Under the pieces are notes generated by a model. That model saw only the letters and a program-made list of their open reading frames with translations. It was not told the origin of the DNA and ran no database searches. Shown here piece by piece: positions 20,988 through 32,031 of a stretch of 64,000 bases of DNA. How positions within the stretch are numbered: the first letter of the stretch is position 1; every line of letters starts with the position of its first letter. The position numbers and the translations under genes are program-made. Source of the stretch: Monomorium pharaonis (taxonomy: Eukaryota > Arthropoda > Insecta > Hymenoptera > Formicidae); assembly GCF_013373865.1 (NCBI RefSeq), contig NC_050475.1, positions 13,923,821 to 13,987,820 of the forward strand, given 5' to 3'.

Positions 20988-21907
20988 TATGGATATATGA
21001 AGTAAAAAAGTATAAAAGTTTTCAATATCTGGGAAAAAATTGTTTATATAAAAACAAATATATATGAAATATTTATACTTTCTTTTTTTTTGTAAAATTT
21101 TTGTTTGATGTAAGGTACATAATAGTCATACTAAAAAGACAAAAATTAATTAAAAAGATATTTTTTAGATTGTTTCTTTTACAAAAGATGAAAGTTTAAA
21201 GAAATGAAAAGAAATTGCTCATATATAATCATATAAACTATTAAAAAAAAATTGAACAAAAGTTTGAAATAGCGCCAAGTTCGTAAAAATTGAGTAAAAA
21301 ATCTAAATTTTTGATATGATGTAGTCCAAAGTGTTGACTTAACCTCTACGAAGTTTCCCCGCTGTGGGTCCAGTAGTTTCGGAGTTACGCCCCTCGAAGC
21401 CCTTGTCAAAACTTCCTGTCAAAAACAAAAGTTGCAGTTTGGAAGGTACAGGGCAATCTGATGCGGAAAACTGCCCAGAAAAATTGAGAAATATGCTGAA
21501 ACTAGAAACCTTGAAAGGGGAGACTGGCATAACTTCTAGTTAGGTAGAAAATGGTGGACGTAACTAACCTAAAAGGTAAAAATGTGGTGTCTAAATAATC
21601 AGACCAAGTCAGAATATGCTGAGTAAAAAATGAAATGAAATGTTTGTAATACCTCTCGAACCTGAAACCAAATCACTACAATAAGATAATGTACAATTAA
21701 ATTCATTGTACTATGTATGTGGTTATAGAATTTATTTACTTCAAGCATATACAATGTCAAGAAGGGACTTGATTTACAATCAAGGACTTATCCAAACATC
21801 CATCCCTATCTTACCAATTTTCTATCACACACGTACCTCCATCCATCCGTTTAACTATCTCCTCCATCTATCCTAACTGATACATCGCATGGCTTTTTTA
21901 TATCATC
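20988..21907. other. Non-coding stretch with a dispersed-repeat copy
   Basis: About 21170-21400 resembles 35110-35396 in the same orientation (GTAAAAATTGAGTAAAAA, AAGTGTTGACTTAACC, CTGCTGTGG/CCGCTGTGG). Otherwise no gene is seen. Confidence 0.5.
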
Positions 21908-21915
21908 ATTTATAT

Positions 21916-22477
21916 CAGTGCTCGGAATTAGTTGCACATTTCGCCTCGATTCCTGAGGCACCGCCTGCTATGCCCCCACTACCGCTGTAGGCTCGACGGC
22001 CGAGCCGCCGAACGCGCGCGTGGCCTTGTGTCTCAGGAGCGTTCTACGATAGATATGCCTGGTCTATTCGCGTGATTAAAAAATTTTCTTGCGCTGTGAA
22101 TAATTTTTTTATTTTTACAGACAATTAAAGTTATTAATATTATTTTTACGTTTATAAACATATTTGTATATACATATAATGAGCATAATATAACACAATG
22201 TAATAATTGCAATTTTGTCAATAGCTTTCCACATCACCCAGGAGGAAAAATATTATTAATAACTTTAATTGTCTGTAAAAATAAAAAAATTATTCACAGC
22301 GCAAGAGAATTTTTTAATCACGCGAATGGACCAGGCATATCTATCGTAGAACGCTCCTGAGACACAAGGCCACGCGCGCGATCGGCGGCTCGGCCGTCGA
22401 GCCTACAGCGGTAGTGGGGGCATAGCAGGCGGTGCCTCAGGAATCGAGGCGAAATGTGCAACTAATTCCGAGCACTG
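21916..22477. mobile_element. Non-autonomous hAT element with perfect 8-bp target duplication
   Basis: 562 bp with ~235-bp near-identical inverted arms starting CAGTGCTCGGAATTAG and ending CTAATTCCGAGCACTG. Identical octamers ATTTATAT flank it at 21908-21915 and 22478-22485. An 8-bp duplication and CAGTG terminus are hAT hallmarks. Arms are GC-rich near the ends (GCCGTCGAGCCTACAGCGG) and AT-rich inside; the ~95-bp loop has no coding sequence. Arm identity is high, so insertion looks recent. Confidence 0.9.
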
Positions 22478-22489
22478 ATTTATATCATT

Positions 22490-23880
22490 AGCATATGAAA
22501 TCTTATTACTTCTATAATTCTACACTTTTCTGTATCGCATGAATTTTCCTACAATAATAAACTTTATTCTCTTCAGCATATCATGGCTACGAAGAGAATC
22601 CTACATAAAATATGGTATGATTCTATCTAAACATTTTTCTCGCACTATCTTTCTATCATCATTTTACTTACAGTCTTTTTTTCTTTCAACTTATAACTAT
22701 ACACCCTTATAACTAATCTCTCTTGCTTTATTTACTAATCTTTACAAAAATCTTTTTTTTTCTACCTCCTCTTTTTCCCTAAACATTCCTTTTGCCTTTT
22801 ACTAAAAGTTATTTCTATAATTCCTAGATTCCATACTTTGTTAGTTGCCCTTTATTTCTTTCCTAGCATGTCTATCATAACATAACATATCCTTTTATAC
22901 CATTCTAATTGCAAAAATCCTGCCTCTAATAATCTAATTAAATCTCATCGTTCTTTTACCTATCATTCCATCTTTTTTCTGTTTACAATCTTCTTACTAC
23001 TTATAATTATATTTATCTAACCTTTCTATTTAAGCCTTTCCTTATGCGTATTAGTTTCTCTGCACTTCCTCTGGTAATCATACTCTCTCTTAATCTAATT
23101 CTTTATATTTCTTATTCTATTCTATATGTACCTATCTAATTTTACTATTTACGAGCTGAAAACCAAAAGACTCATCTCACAGACCCGTCTTGTTCCCATC
23201 GTTGCACTGCACACTTATGCCAATCCTTACTATTGCCCTCGTGTCATTGTATCTTTTTTTACTCTTCCTTTCTTGACAGTTCCTAATTCTTTTGGATCTT
23301 TAACGTTATCATGAGCTGCTTTCTAATCCATTCATAAAGAGGGCGAAAAACCTTTTACTTTTTTCTCCCTCTGCACAGTATGGGTCACAATAAATAATGT
23401 CCCGTACTCCTTTACCTTGATATTTCCTCTTGTTTCTTCTCTTTCCTACAACTCTGTTCCATCCAATAGTTTCACCAAGCGGATTTTCCTTCTTCCTATG
23501 TTATTTCTTATTCACTCTTTTTCTCTTTTCCTAGTTATGTATTTCCAATTCCAGTGTATTGCCTTTACAGACTTCAAACTTCGAAATTTATTTCCTCGCC
23601 TTTCTTCATTTGTTTTGTCTTGCTTTTGATTCAGAAAAAGCCTTTTAGTTTACTCTTTTCCTCCAATTAGTCCTCTTTCGTAACTCTTTCTTTTTACCTC
23701 TTTAAAATCCATTTTTCTCTTCTCATTTGTACAGTCTTTATTTCACTTTACCAGATCTTATGATCCGCTCCTCTTCTTTCCTTTACGCCTATCTATATTG
23801 TTGCTTTTTGGATCGTCTCCTATAATATTCTTCTAGAATTCTGTTGCCTTGTTACCCAAGATCTCTATTTACCTTTTCCG
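22490..23880. other. Long pyrimidine-rich strand, possible decayed reverse-oriented LINE
   Basis: Nearly 1.4 kb in which the + strand is dominated by C and T (so the - strand is purine-rich), with no usable ORF. The purine bias is like that of the LINE at 25310-29255 but on the opposite strand. Patches on the minus strand translate to Lys/Glu/Arg-rich text broken by many stops. I infer a heavily mutated relative; this is not demonstrated. Confidence 0.3.
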
Positions 23881-24639
23881 CTTTTTTTTCTTGTACCAGA
23901 TCTGTAAATATGAAACCGGAATTTGCCCATAGATGGCGCTAGCTGTTAATGTAGTGTGGGATCTCTGGTAGCTGCACCATGACTCAATGTGAGATCTCTG
24001 GTAACTGCACTGTGACTCGTTCACCCATAGGCCCACGCCTGCTGCGTGTAATGTGATGGAAAGCAATAGATAAGACACTCGTGCAGAAAAACTCAGATGC
24101 TTTTTTTCTTAGACAACTTACTAGCAAAGACAAAAGATATCTGAGGAAGCGCGCGCTCCGCTATATCCCCTTCGCACGCGCCACGTGGCGTCGCAGTGTT
24201 CGAAAATCGAATATTTTGGGACAAATTACTCTAGAGCCGTCAATTTTCAACCAATCTTAATAAATTTTTTTAAAATAAAGCTATTTGAATTCCTAAGAGA
24301 TCCCTCGAGGCCGATTTTTTAATTTTTTTGCCAATTAAAACGTGCAAGCCTAAAACTCGAAAATCTAATAACTTAATAATCTCTTAATAATCTTACATCC
24401 ATAATATCAAAACGTTTATGCTGATATCTTGTATATAACAGTAAATGTACATCTGTGAACTTTAATAATAAACCACCACTAATGTAATTAAAGCTATTCA
24501 GTTGCTGATTCTCAGTTAATATTAAAACCAAGGATGTAATAAAATACTTAAGATTAGCTGTTTATAAAACACGCAGGATGCGTTACGGGGAGGCACTTAG
24601 TACGATTTTACATCCCGTTTCTCTTTTCTTGTTTTATTT
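23881..24639. other. Non-coding stretch
   Basis: Holds a two-copy ~33-bp repeat at about 23955-24022 (GATCTCTGGTARCTGCAC.. TGACTC) and a short CpG-rich patch at 24145-24190. No gene seen. Confidence 0.45.
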
Positions 24640-25290
24640 TTTTTATATTTAAAAATTTTTTAAATTTTAATTTACTTTTATTTAATATTTTTGTTTTTTT
24701 AATTTATTTGTTTAATTAAAAAAAAACATTTTTGCAGAAAACTGTTGTATCTTTGTATCTATATCAACTGTAAACTAAAAGGAAAGAATTTAAAAAGGAA
24801 AACGGATTTAAAAAGAGTTCGGGAATGTAATACAGGCAAAGATTTCAGGGAACATACCAACAAAGATTTAATACTCTATTTATTAATGTCATCTGACCCT
24901 TTTATAACCAGTCTAAGAAATATACAAAACAAAAAATACAAACCTCTTCTTCTTGAAGCCATACAATTGCTCTCATTAAACGAATAAGATTATTTCAAAT
25001 CGATAGGCTATAAAGCGATGATAGATAATTTCAATTTATAACTTATTATATAACATAAGTTTATTTTCATTATAAATATAAAATCACTCAAGTTTATTTT
25101 AGAGAAAAATAATTACATGATATTTTATTATAATTTTTAGTTTACAGTTAATATAGATACAAAAATACAAGTTTTCTACAAAAAGATATAAAAATATTTC
25201 TTTTTAAATTAAAAAAAATAATTAAAAATACAAAAATATTGAATGAAGTATATTAAAATAAAAAATTTTTTTAATTAAAAAAAATTGAGA
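24640..25290. mobile_element. AT-rich foldback enclosing an 80-codon ORF
   Basis: The left arm (TTTTTTTAATTAAAA-type sequence, then GTTGTATCTTTGTATCTATAT, to about 24790) is inverted from about 25138 (AGTTTACAGTTAATATAGAT..) to 25290. The insert between the arms is more complex than the arms and contains the ORF at 24745-24987. Typical of a non-autonomous element carrying unrelated DNA. Confidence 0.55.
24745..24987 (+). CDS. Unrecognised ORF carried in the foldback
   Basis: 80 codons. The first ~13 residues come from the foldback arm. The rest (KNLKRKTDLKRVRECN, DLILYLLMSSDPFITSLRN, YKPLLLEAIQLLSLNE) looks like genuine protein composition: a basic stretch followed by amphipathic helices. 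I do not recognise it. It may be the end of a captured host exon or a relic of the element's own transposase. Expression is not indicated. Confidence 0.25.
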   Translation: MYLCIYINCKLKGKNLKRKTDLKRVRECNTGKDFREHTNKDLILYLLMSSDPFITSLRNIQNKKYKPLLLEAIQLLSLNE

Positions 25291-25582
25291 CACCCGTTGG
25301 ATAGCCATAGGCGTTGCACGTGGTTGAGAGAGACTCCGAGAAAATTGTATTTTTTAGAGTTGAATTGGAGGTAGTGATAAGGTCAAGAGTGGAGAAGAGT
25401 AAGCGAGGGGAGGAGGAGAGTGACAGGGATAAAGAGATAAAGGGCATTGGGCCCCTGTGAGAGAAATAACTATGGAAAAAGGACAGTGAGAGTAGTCGAT
25501 AGTACTACGGCCACGGCGCATGGAGAATAGCGAGAGGGACGTCGTGCAGGATAAGCGCGAAGCAGTAGTGGTAGGAATATAA

Positions 25583-26741
25583 GTGGAGGTGGAAGAGGAA
25601 GGTAGGAGTAGCGGTGAAGGTGGAGCGGGAGTGACGAGGACGGAGAGGGAGCAAGGAAAGGAGAAAAAAAGAAGACCGACCAACGCCAAAAGATTGGTGA
25701 GAGATAGAGCGCAAAGTTACGGTTCGATTCTAGATTTTATCAGTGTAAAGAGGAAAAGAGGGGAGATCTCACCGGAAAGTGCAGAGCAAAAAGCCAAAAG
25801 TAAGAGAAGCGTAGAGGAAGGCGGGTGGTCCACTCAGATCAGTCCAATCAGATTGGAGGGAGAGGTCCGTTCAGTGGAGGTGGAAAGAGAAGTGGAGGAT
25901 ACAAACACTGAGAATATGGAGGAACAGTGGGAAAGTAGGAGTGAGAAGGAGATAATGTTAGAGCTGTTGAAGAGGTTTAACGAAGAAAAAGATAATACAA
26001 GAAGAGAGATGGGAAAAATGAAGGAAGAACTATTGAAGAAAATAAACTATATGAGGGAGGAGGAGATTCCCGGATAGAAGATTCCGGGAAGAAACGAAGA
26101 GGAGGATGGATAGACTGGAAGAAAGGATAGAAAATAGCGAAAAATTCACGAATAAAGAGGAAGTGAAAAACAGACTAGAAATGCTGGAAGCAAGAACAAG
26201 AGTGGAAATAACAGAAGTCAGAGCGGACCCGAGTGAAGCAGAAAAGGCGATACAGGAAATCAAGAATACCATGGAAAGAAAAGAAAGAGAGGAAAGGAAG
26301 CTAAGTGTGATAATTAAAGGATTGGAGATAAGTAGTCAGTGTAAGAATCTAGAAGGTGGAGTAGAAAAATTTCTAAGAGACAACATAGAGACGAATGTAG
26401 AAATTGAAACAGCAAGAGCGATAAGTAGAGGGAAAATAATTCAAGTTAAACTCAGAAGATGGGAAGATAAAAATAAGGTCATGCAAAATAAGAAAAAACT
26501 GGGAGAAATGAAGAAATACATAGATAATGACAGGACGAAGAAAGAAAGAGAGGTGCCGAAGAAAATAGTAGATCACGCGAAAAGATGTAGACTGGAGAAT
26601 AAAAGAGTACAGATAAAATTCTGGAAGCTAAAAGTAGAGGATAAATGGTATAAATGGAATGAAACGAAGGATGCGCTGAAAGAAGAAGCGACATTTCGAG
26701 AGAAAAGAGAAAACAAGATGGATTTTGCCAAAACGAACTAA
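25583..26741 (+). pseudogene. LINE ORF1 protein, frameshifted
   Basis: Two frames (25583-26077 and 26106-26741) together encode a Lys/Glu-rich protein. The first part ends in a long predicted coiled coil (SRSEKEIMLELLKRFNEEK..., GKMKEELLKKINYMREEE). The second continues the coil (MDRLEERIENSEKF) and then shows an RRM-like ORF1p core (LSVIIKGLEISSQC..., ETARAISRGKIIQVKLRRW) and a basic C-terminal helix. In LINEs this protein binds element RNA. The two frames are one phase step apart, so a single indel near 26078-26105 separates them. Not functional in this copy. Confidence 0.8.
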
Positions 26742-26817
26742 AGAAGAAGATAAAGGGACAAGCAATAAAGGAACAACGAATAAGCAGAAGTATAACGGGA
26801 TTGAAGAGAAATAAAAA

Positions 26818-27747
26818 ATGGAAGAAGAGCAGTCCGGAAGGAAAAGAGAAGGAAGAATGATTTTCTGGAATGTGGCAGGAGTAAAAGGAAAAAAAGGGGA
26901 TTTTTTGAATTTCATAAAAGAATACGAGGTCATAGGACTCACGGAAACATGGCTTGAAGATAAGGAGGAGGCGATAGTAAGAAAAAAACTGGAAGATGAA
27001 TTCGAAGTAGAGATGGTGACAGCTAGAAAGAAAACAGGAAAAGGAAGACCAAAAGGAGGAATCATTCTGGCTACAAGAAAAGGGATATATAAAGAGGATC
27101 CAAAGGCAAGAAGATGGAAAGGGAAAGAATTTATAGGTAATGAAGTAAGAAGAAAAGGAGAAAGGATGTATGTGGGAGTTTATGAGAGAGTGCAGGAAAG
27201 AAAACAGAGAAATGATGGAGGAAATTATGGAGTTAGCAAGAAGTGAAGTGGTCTTATTTGGAGGAGATTACAATGCAAGAACAGGAGAAGAGATGGGATG
27301 TGAGTTATACAAGGAAAAAAGAAGACGCTCAAAAGACAAAGTGATAAATGAGGAGGGAGAAGAATTACTAGAGTGGCTGGAGAACAAAGGACTAAACATT
27401 GTGAATGGGAGAACGGAAGGAGATGAGGAAGGAAGCTTTACTATATCAGCAGCAGAGGGTGTACAGTGATAGATTATGTAATAACAAATGAAGAAGGGGG
27501 GGAGAAGATAGAAACATGCAATATAGAGGAAAGAGTGGAGTCGGACCACCTCCCAGTAACAATAGGATGGAGTACGGAAAAGGAAGAACCAAATGAAGAA
27601 AAATGGATTGTCAAATACATATGGGATGAGGAAAGTATAAAAAGATACCAGGTAAAATTAGAAGAAGAATTAGAGAATAAGGGAGACAAAATAGAATGGA
27701 GTGAGTTAAAGGAGATTATCAAGAAATGTATGGTCATAAAAAAATAA
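26818..27747 (+). pseudogene. LINE ORF2 apurinic-like endonuclease domain
   Basis: Motifs of an APE-type endonuclease appear in order but across frames: FWNVAGVKGK (Asn motif), IGLTETWLED (catalytic Glu), VLFGGDYNARTG (Asp/Asn pair) and ESDHLPVTI (SDH motif). The open pieces are 26818-27246, 27170-27469 and 27466-27747. All signature residues survive although the frame is broken twice. The enzyme nicks target DNA to prime reverse transcription. Confidence 0.85.
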
Positions 27748-27829
27748 AGATAAAGGGGAAAATAAGAAAAGGAGAAGAATGGTATGATCAAGAATGCAAG
27801 TTGAAGAAGAGAGAATTGAGAAGACAGCT

Positions 27830-28316
27830 TAGGAGCTCGGTAGTCTAGTCTCGAATGAGCGGGATATGACTTCGCTTTGGACGGCCAGTATAACCCAGGC
27901 CGAGGCCGATTACTCAGACCTCTGCGTCGCGGCGGAGTCGGAAAAAGAGTGTCCCGATTCTTGCCCGTCGCTCTCCTTTTATACCCGAGCGGAGTGGAGG
28001 TTCCTCCACCGCTCGGGTAGTGGGCATTGGGAAGGATCGTGGGGCGTTCGGATTCCCGATCGTTTTATCGGGCCGGGATAGTTTCTTGTTTAAACGATCG
28101 CCCTCGGTGATCGTGGCATGCTAGGTTTTGAACGGGCGCCGATGCGCCTGCGCGGCCTGATAGACGCGGCACGGCGTCGTCTCGTGCTTGCTGGCGCGAG
28201 CATTGCATGTGCTTGTGGTAGCGCTTAGGTGGGCGCGTAGCGCCCGTCGTCGTGATCGACGACCCGACGGTGGTTTGTCGCGGTAACGGTGTTACTCTAC
28301 GGGGCACCGTTACAAA
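27830..28316. mobile_element. CpG-rich insertion in the LINE, possible solo LTR
   Basis: An abrupt change from purine-rich LINE sequence to CpG-rich DNA between ORF2 segments. It contains a TATA-like CTTTTATACCCGAG (~27977) and ends CGGGGCACCGTTACA at about 28314, after which LINE sequence resumes (AAAGGATAGATGCAGAGACA). The block at 42010-42421 has the same architecture (CTTTTATACCC, ending CTTGTTACA). Part of the LINE spacer may have been lost at the junction. A clear TG start and target duplication were not found, so the LTR call is tentative. Confidence 0.4.
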
Positions 28317-29255
28317 AGGATAGATGCAGAGACATGGGAGAAACATTTCAGAGAATTATTGGGCAGAAAGAGACAAAGAAAAATCAGAGAATGAGAGAAA
28401 GTTAAAGAAGAAAGGGTAGAAGAGGAAATCACAGAACAAGAATTAGAGGAGGCAATCAGAAAGGAGAAGAAGAAGAAGGCACCGGACGGAATTCCGAACG
28501 AGGCTTGGAAGCTTGCGACAGCAGAACTCAGAAAAAGTCTGAAAAAAATCCTGAATGAAATATGGAAAGGAAATGGTTACTCAGAATAATGGAAAATAGG
28601 GGACATAGTACCGATCTTTAAGAAAGATGAAAAAGACGATGTGAAGAATTACAGAGGAATCACGCTGATGGACACAGGATACAAGATTTACACGGAAATT
28701 ATCAGAAGGAAATTAGAGAAGCAACTAGAAGGAGAGAAAATGCTGGAAGAGACGCAACAAGGTTTTAGGAAAGGCAGAGGAACTGTTGATGCAATATACT
28801 TGGTGAAGAAGAAGGCGGTAGAGAAGGAGATAGGAAGAGAGGCAGGTAAGGTATTTGCATTCTTTGTGGCTTTAAAAGCGGCATTTGACACGATAGGAAG
28901 AAAGGAAATAAAAAGGATGATGGAGAAAAAAGGAGTAAAAGGAAGGCTAGAAAACAGGATATTGGAAATTTATAAAGAAACCAAAAGCAGGATAAGCAAT
29001 GGAAGTGTGGAAGTGGGTGAGTTCTGGATGAAAGAGGGGATAAGACAAGGATGCCCACTTAGTCCTATTGTCTTCAATTTATGCCTGGCAGATTTAAATG
29101 AAGAACTAGGGAAAGTACAAGGAGCTGAAATCATGATGGGGCAAAAAAGAATGTGTGTGATCACGTATGCGAATGACATAGTTCTTCTGGCAACGAAGGA
29201 AGAGGTGTTGAAGGAAATGATGATAAAACTGCAAAAGTATTTAGAGAAAAGCTGA
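28317..29255 (+). pseudogene. LINE ORF2 reverse transcriptase, catalytic residues substituted
   Basis: The region begins with the RT approach sequence (KAPDGIPNEAWK near 28480), stops around 28580-28640, then an open frame 28641-29255. Visible: YRGITLMDTGYKIYTEII, ETQQGFRKGRGTVDAIY (palm entry), FFVALKAAFDTI (motif A), GIRQGCPLSPIVFNLCLADL and the motif C region ITYANDIVLLATK. Motif A has Ala where the catalytic Asp of DLKAAFD stands in relatives, and motif C reads YAND instead of YADD. With two of three catalytic Asp positions changed, this copy cannot polymerise. It ends abruptly at LQKYLEKS-stop. Confidence 0.85.
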
Positions 29256-29690
29256 CCTCCGGACTTTCAGTACAACTATTATTTTTTTATATCAAACAAA
29301 AATTTTACAAAAGAAAGGAAACTAATATAAACATATATGGACATATTTTTTATATATTATTATTTTATATATGTTATATACATATTTTATATATGTTTTT
29401 ATATGAAACATTTTCCCCGGGTACGTACTGTGAAGCCAAATGTGATTGGAATTGACATGCAATCGCATTTGTTAATTTTGCTTAACGACAAATTTGATTG
29501 ATCAATTGCAGAAATAATCAACATTAGTGTAAATTCTTTATTTTGGTTGGAAACTACCAGAATTCCTTCTAAATTGGCTGACTGACTACCAGAATTCCTA
29601 CTACCCTACTAGTCCCAAAATTTTGCTACTGCCGCCTGTCCGAAAACTACCAGATTTAGTAGGAAAGCTACTGAGTTGGCAACACTGCTT
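29256..29690. other. AT-rich spacer with ACTACCAG repeats
   Basis: No gene seen. AACTACCAGAATTCC, GACTACCAGAATTCC and AACTACCAGATTTAG recur between 29550 and 29660, a short direct-repeat family. Confidence 0.4.
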
Positions 29691-30640
29691 GCACGAACGT
29701 GGAATAACAAAATGGCGGCGGTGCGCGGGAATTTTAGTTGCTTGTAATGCCTCACATCTCGCAGATCTCGAGGATGATCTTGTAGGTGCTGATGAGGATG
29801 ATTTCTTGATCTCGGCTCGTTGAGCACTTGCTGCCAGTTTGTCGGTGGCTGTCCAGATGGACGGCGGCTGAACGCCGTTTGCGACGATCGCCGGCTGCGA
29901 TACTTCTGTTGATGACGCGTTGAGCGTCTGCTGTTGGGCTCGCCGGTGTCGATATTGTTGGGTACGGCGGTTTGGTGCCGGTTGCGAATATCGCCGTGGC
30001 TATGCTTGCCACGTGGCGACAGTAATTGTCCCTGCTCTCCTCGTTTCCCTTGTTGTTTTCTGGGGAAGGCGGTTAATCCCGGTGTGGATATTATTGGCCG
30101 CCGACGATCCGCGGATTTGGCGCTACACATCGCCCCGGTACCTGCTACCGGACCTCTTGGAGAGCCTAGCAAAGGAAACCGCTACTCGAGGTACCCAGAC
30201 CGAGGAGGACACTAAGGAGGTTGCCTGGGAGAACCGGGCAACGTAGACCGTCGTACGGCTGGCGACCAGGGACCACGGCACCCAGCACGAAGGCAGTCCA
30301 GGCAACAACGCTGAACAGGGCGAGAAATCAACGGGTAGCAGCCAATCCCGCGACGAGCCTACAGGACGCTCTCGCAGGGAGAAGCTAGTCGCCAAGAAGA
30401 AGGAAAGACGATCCCTAAGAAGAGGAAACGATCTCCGAAGAAAGGGAAAACCACAGACACCCAGGTGCCGGAGATAACATCCACACTATCCCTGGATGAG
30501 AACAACAACTTAGGTGGAGTACGGGTGACGAAGGCTCACCCGCTAATAGCTTGGAAGCCGCGTCAGGCCTAAGACCCCATACATACAAACGGCCCTTGTC
30601 AGGGCCAACCAATTAAACACAAACATGAAACTCTATACAG
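29691..30640 (+). mobile_element. CpG-rich LINE-like fragment (tentative)
   Basis: A GC-rich block with coding-like texture in several frames but no intact ORF. On the + strand a frame near 30140-30245 contains LLESLAKETATRGTQTEEDTKE, and downstream text is Lys/Arg-rich. The right end has GGCCCTTGTCAGGGCC (a hairpin) followed by AT-rich sequence with ATAAATAAA, as in the 3' UTR of a GC-rich LINE. Minus-strand ORFs in the same block (up to 187 codons) show no domain. An internally deleted LINE copy is my best guess. Confidence 0.3.
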
Positions 30641-30967
30641 TGTACATAAATAAACTATTTATTTAAGGGAAACCAGCGTACTTCTCTTCAACTAACCATA
30701 TTTCTCTGCGCACGACTTAACCGCGAGCGAACAACACGCCCACAATCATAAAGATAATGTTTTCAAATATAACGGTTTGTCTACAATTACTGCTCACAAA
30801 AAAATGCACAAAATCTAAATTCATGTACTGAACAAAAACAGGATAAAAATGTACTATTCAATTTTTTTTAGAATGTATGATCTATATAGTTAACCATCTA
30901 ATTAACCATTTGAACGCTTCAAAGTATTAGTGCTAAATAGATCGCAATTTCCATCAAATTATTAACT

Positions 30968-31746
30968 CAGTGAACAATATGTTGTTAAAAAGATTTTTAA
31001 AAGATATCCTATTTTTAAAAATGATAACATAAAGAGACTTTTAAAAGATAATATAATGATGTCAGAATGCTTCATTTTTTGAGAACAGAAAGATATCATG
31101 AAACTGATATCTAAAGGATTTCTTAAATCGGATATCTTTAAATAGTCAAAGTTTATTATGGAAAAAGATAAATTTAACAATGAAATTAATAAGTAAATAA
31201 ATTATTGCTATTTATTTTAATGTTTTGCCAAATTTAATTGCTTTTATAAAAAATAATATAATTACGTCAATTTATAACATATATTAGGTATGTACATGTA
31301 GAGTCTACACGTACCTATATGTAGACAATAACAAGTAGCCATATCGATGATCGATGAAATCAAATTAGCGTAGCAGTTAGAGTACAAGGTTCATCATCCT
31401 AAGGTCCCGGGTTCAAAACCTACCAGCGGCAAATAAGAATAAAATAAAATAATATAATTTAAATTTAATTAATAAAAATTTGTTCTAAATTTATGTACAA
31501 TTGATAAAAATAATTTAAAAAAATAAAATTTTTATTTTATTTTATTTTTCTCTAGTTGCAGTTTAAGGATATTCGATTTAAGAAATCTTTTAGATATCAG
31601 TTTCATAATATCTTTCTGTTCTCAAAAAACGGCGCATTGGTTAACATTCTGACATCATTATGTTATCTTTTAGAAGTCCCTTTATGTTATCATTTTCAGA
31701 AACAGGATATCTTTTAGAGATCTTTTTGACAACATATTGTTCACTG
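30968..31746. mobile_element. Foldback element ~780 bp with CAGTG termini
   Basis: The left arm (CAGTGAACAATATGTTGT, then AAAAGATATCCT and GATATCATGAAACTGATATC) to about 31140 is inverted at 31566-31746, ending ACAACATATTGTTCACTG. CAGTG ends suggest hAT, but flanking octamers do not match, so this is unproven. The ~425-bp interior contains a tRNA-like head at 31365-31430. Confidence 0.7.
31365..31430 (+). ncRNA. tRNA-derived SINE-like head
   Basis: Contains an A-box-like TAGCGTAGCAGTTAGAGTA and a perfect B-box GGTTCAAAACC (GGTTCRANNCC), followed by an A-rich tail (AAATAAGAATAAAATAAAAT). The acceptor and anticodon stems do not pair well, so it is not a functional tRNA. Related heads occur at 50084 and 58741. 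Confidence 0.5.
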
Positions 31747-32031
31747 AAAACTTCCATCATGAAAGTAAATATTTCATAAAGCTGTAGAAGTTTAATGGAT
31801 CCCTAATGGACGTCTATTTAACTTCTATCATGGAAGTAAATGTTCCATAAAGCTATGAAAGTTTAATGGATTCCTAATGGATGTCTATTTGATTTTCATC
31901 ATGGAAGTAAATATTCCATAGAGCTATGGAAGTTTAGTGGATCCTTAATGGACGTCTATCTAACTTCCACCATGGAAGTAAATGTTCCATAGAGCTATGG
32001 AAGTTTAGTGGATCCCTAATAGACGTCTACC
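31747..32031. repeat. 72-bp satellite array, left half
   Basis: Four monomers starting near 31747, 31820, 31892 and 31964. Each has ACTTCCATCATGGAAGTAAAT, TTCCATAGAGCTATGGAA and TTAATGGATCCCTAATGGACGTCTAT. Two short palindromes per monomer (TTCCATNATGGAA; TTCCATAG/CTATGGAA) are retained in most units. The array continues at 33373 beyond a LINE insertion; inverted monomers lie at 35400-35635. Confidence 0.88.

Larger units (their letters stand above)
25310..29255 (+). mobile_element. APE-type non-LTR retrotransposon (LINE), defective
   Basis: Purine-rich sense strand with ORF1, then an endonuclease and reverse transcriptase ORF2. The 5' leader runs to about 25580. ORF1 has one frameshift; ORF2 has at least two frameshifts in the endonuclease part, a CpG-rich insertion (about 27830-28316) and stop codons before the RT. 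The sequence stops at 29255, so the RT thumb and C-terminal domain, and any 3' UTR and tail, are missing. Assignment within the R1/I/Jockey range of APE LINEs is not possible by eye. Confidence 0.85.

Noticed and set aside
25354..29179. Many minus-strand ORFs rich in Phe, Ser and Leu
   Set aside because: Antisense of the purine-rich LINE.
29609..30172. 187-codon minus-strand ORF
   Set aside because: Composition (Arg/Ser/Gln) follows from CpG-rich antisense DNA; overlapping + strand frames are equally long and the block looks like a decayed LINE.
31365..31430. Functional tRNA gene
   Set aside because: The B box is perfect but acceptor and anticodon stems do not pair; better explained as a SINE-like head.
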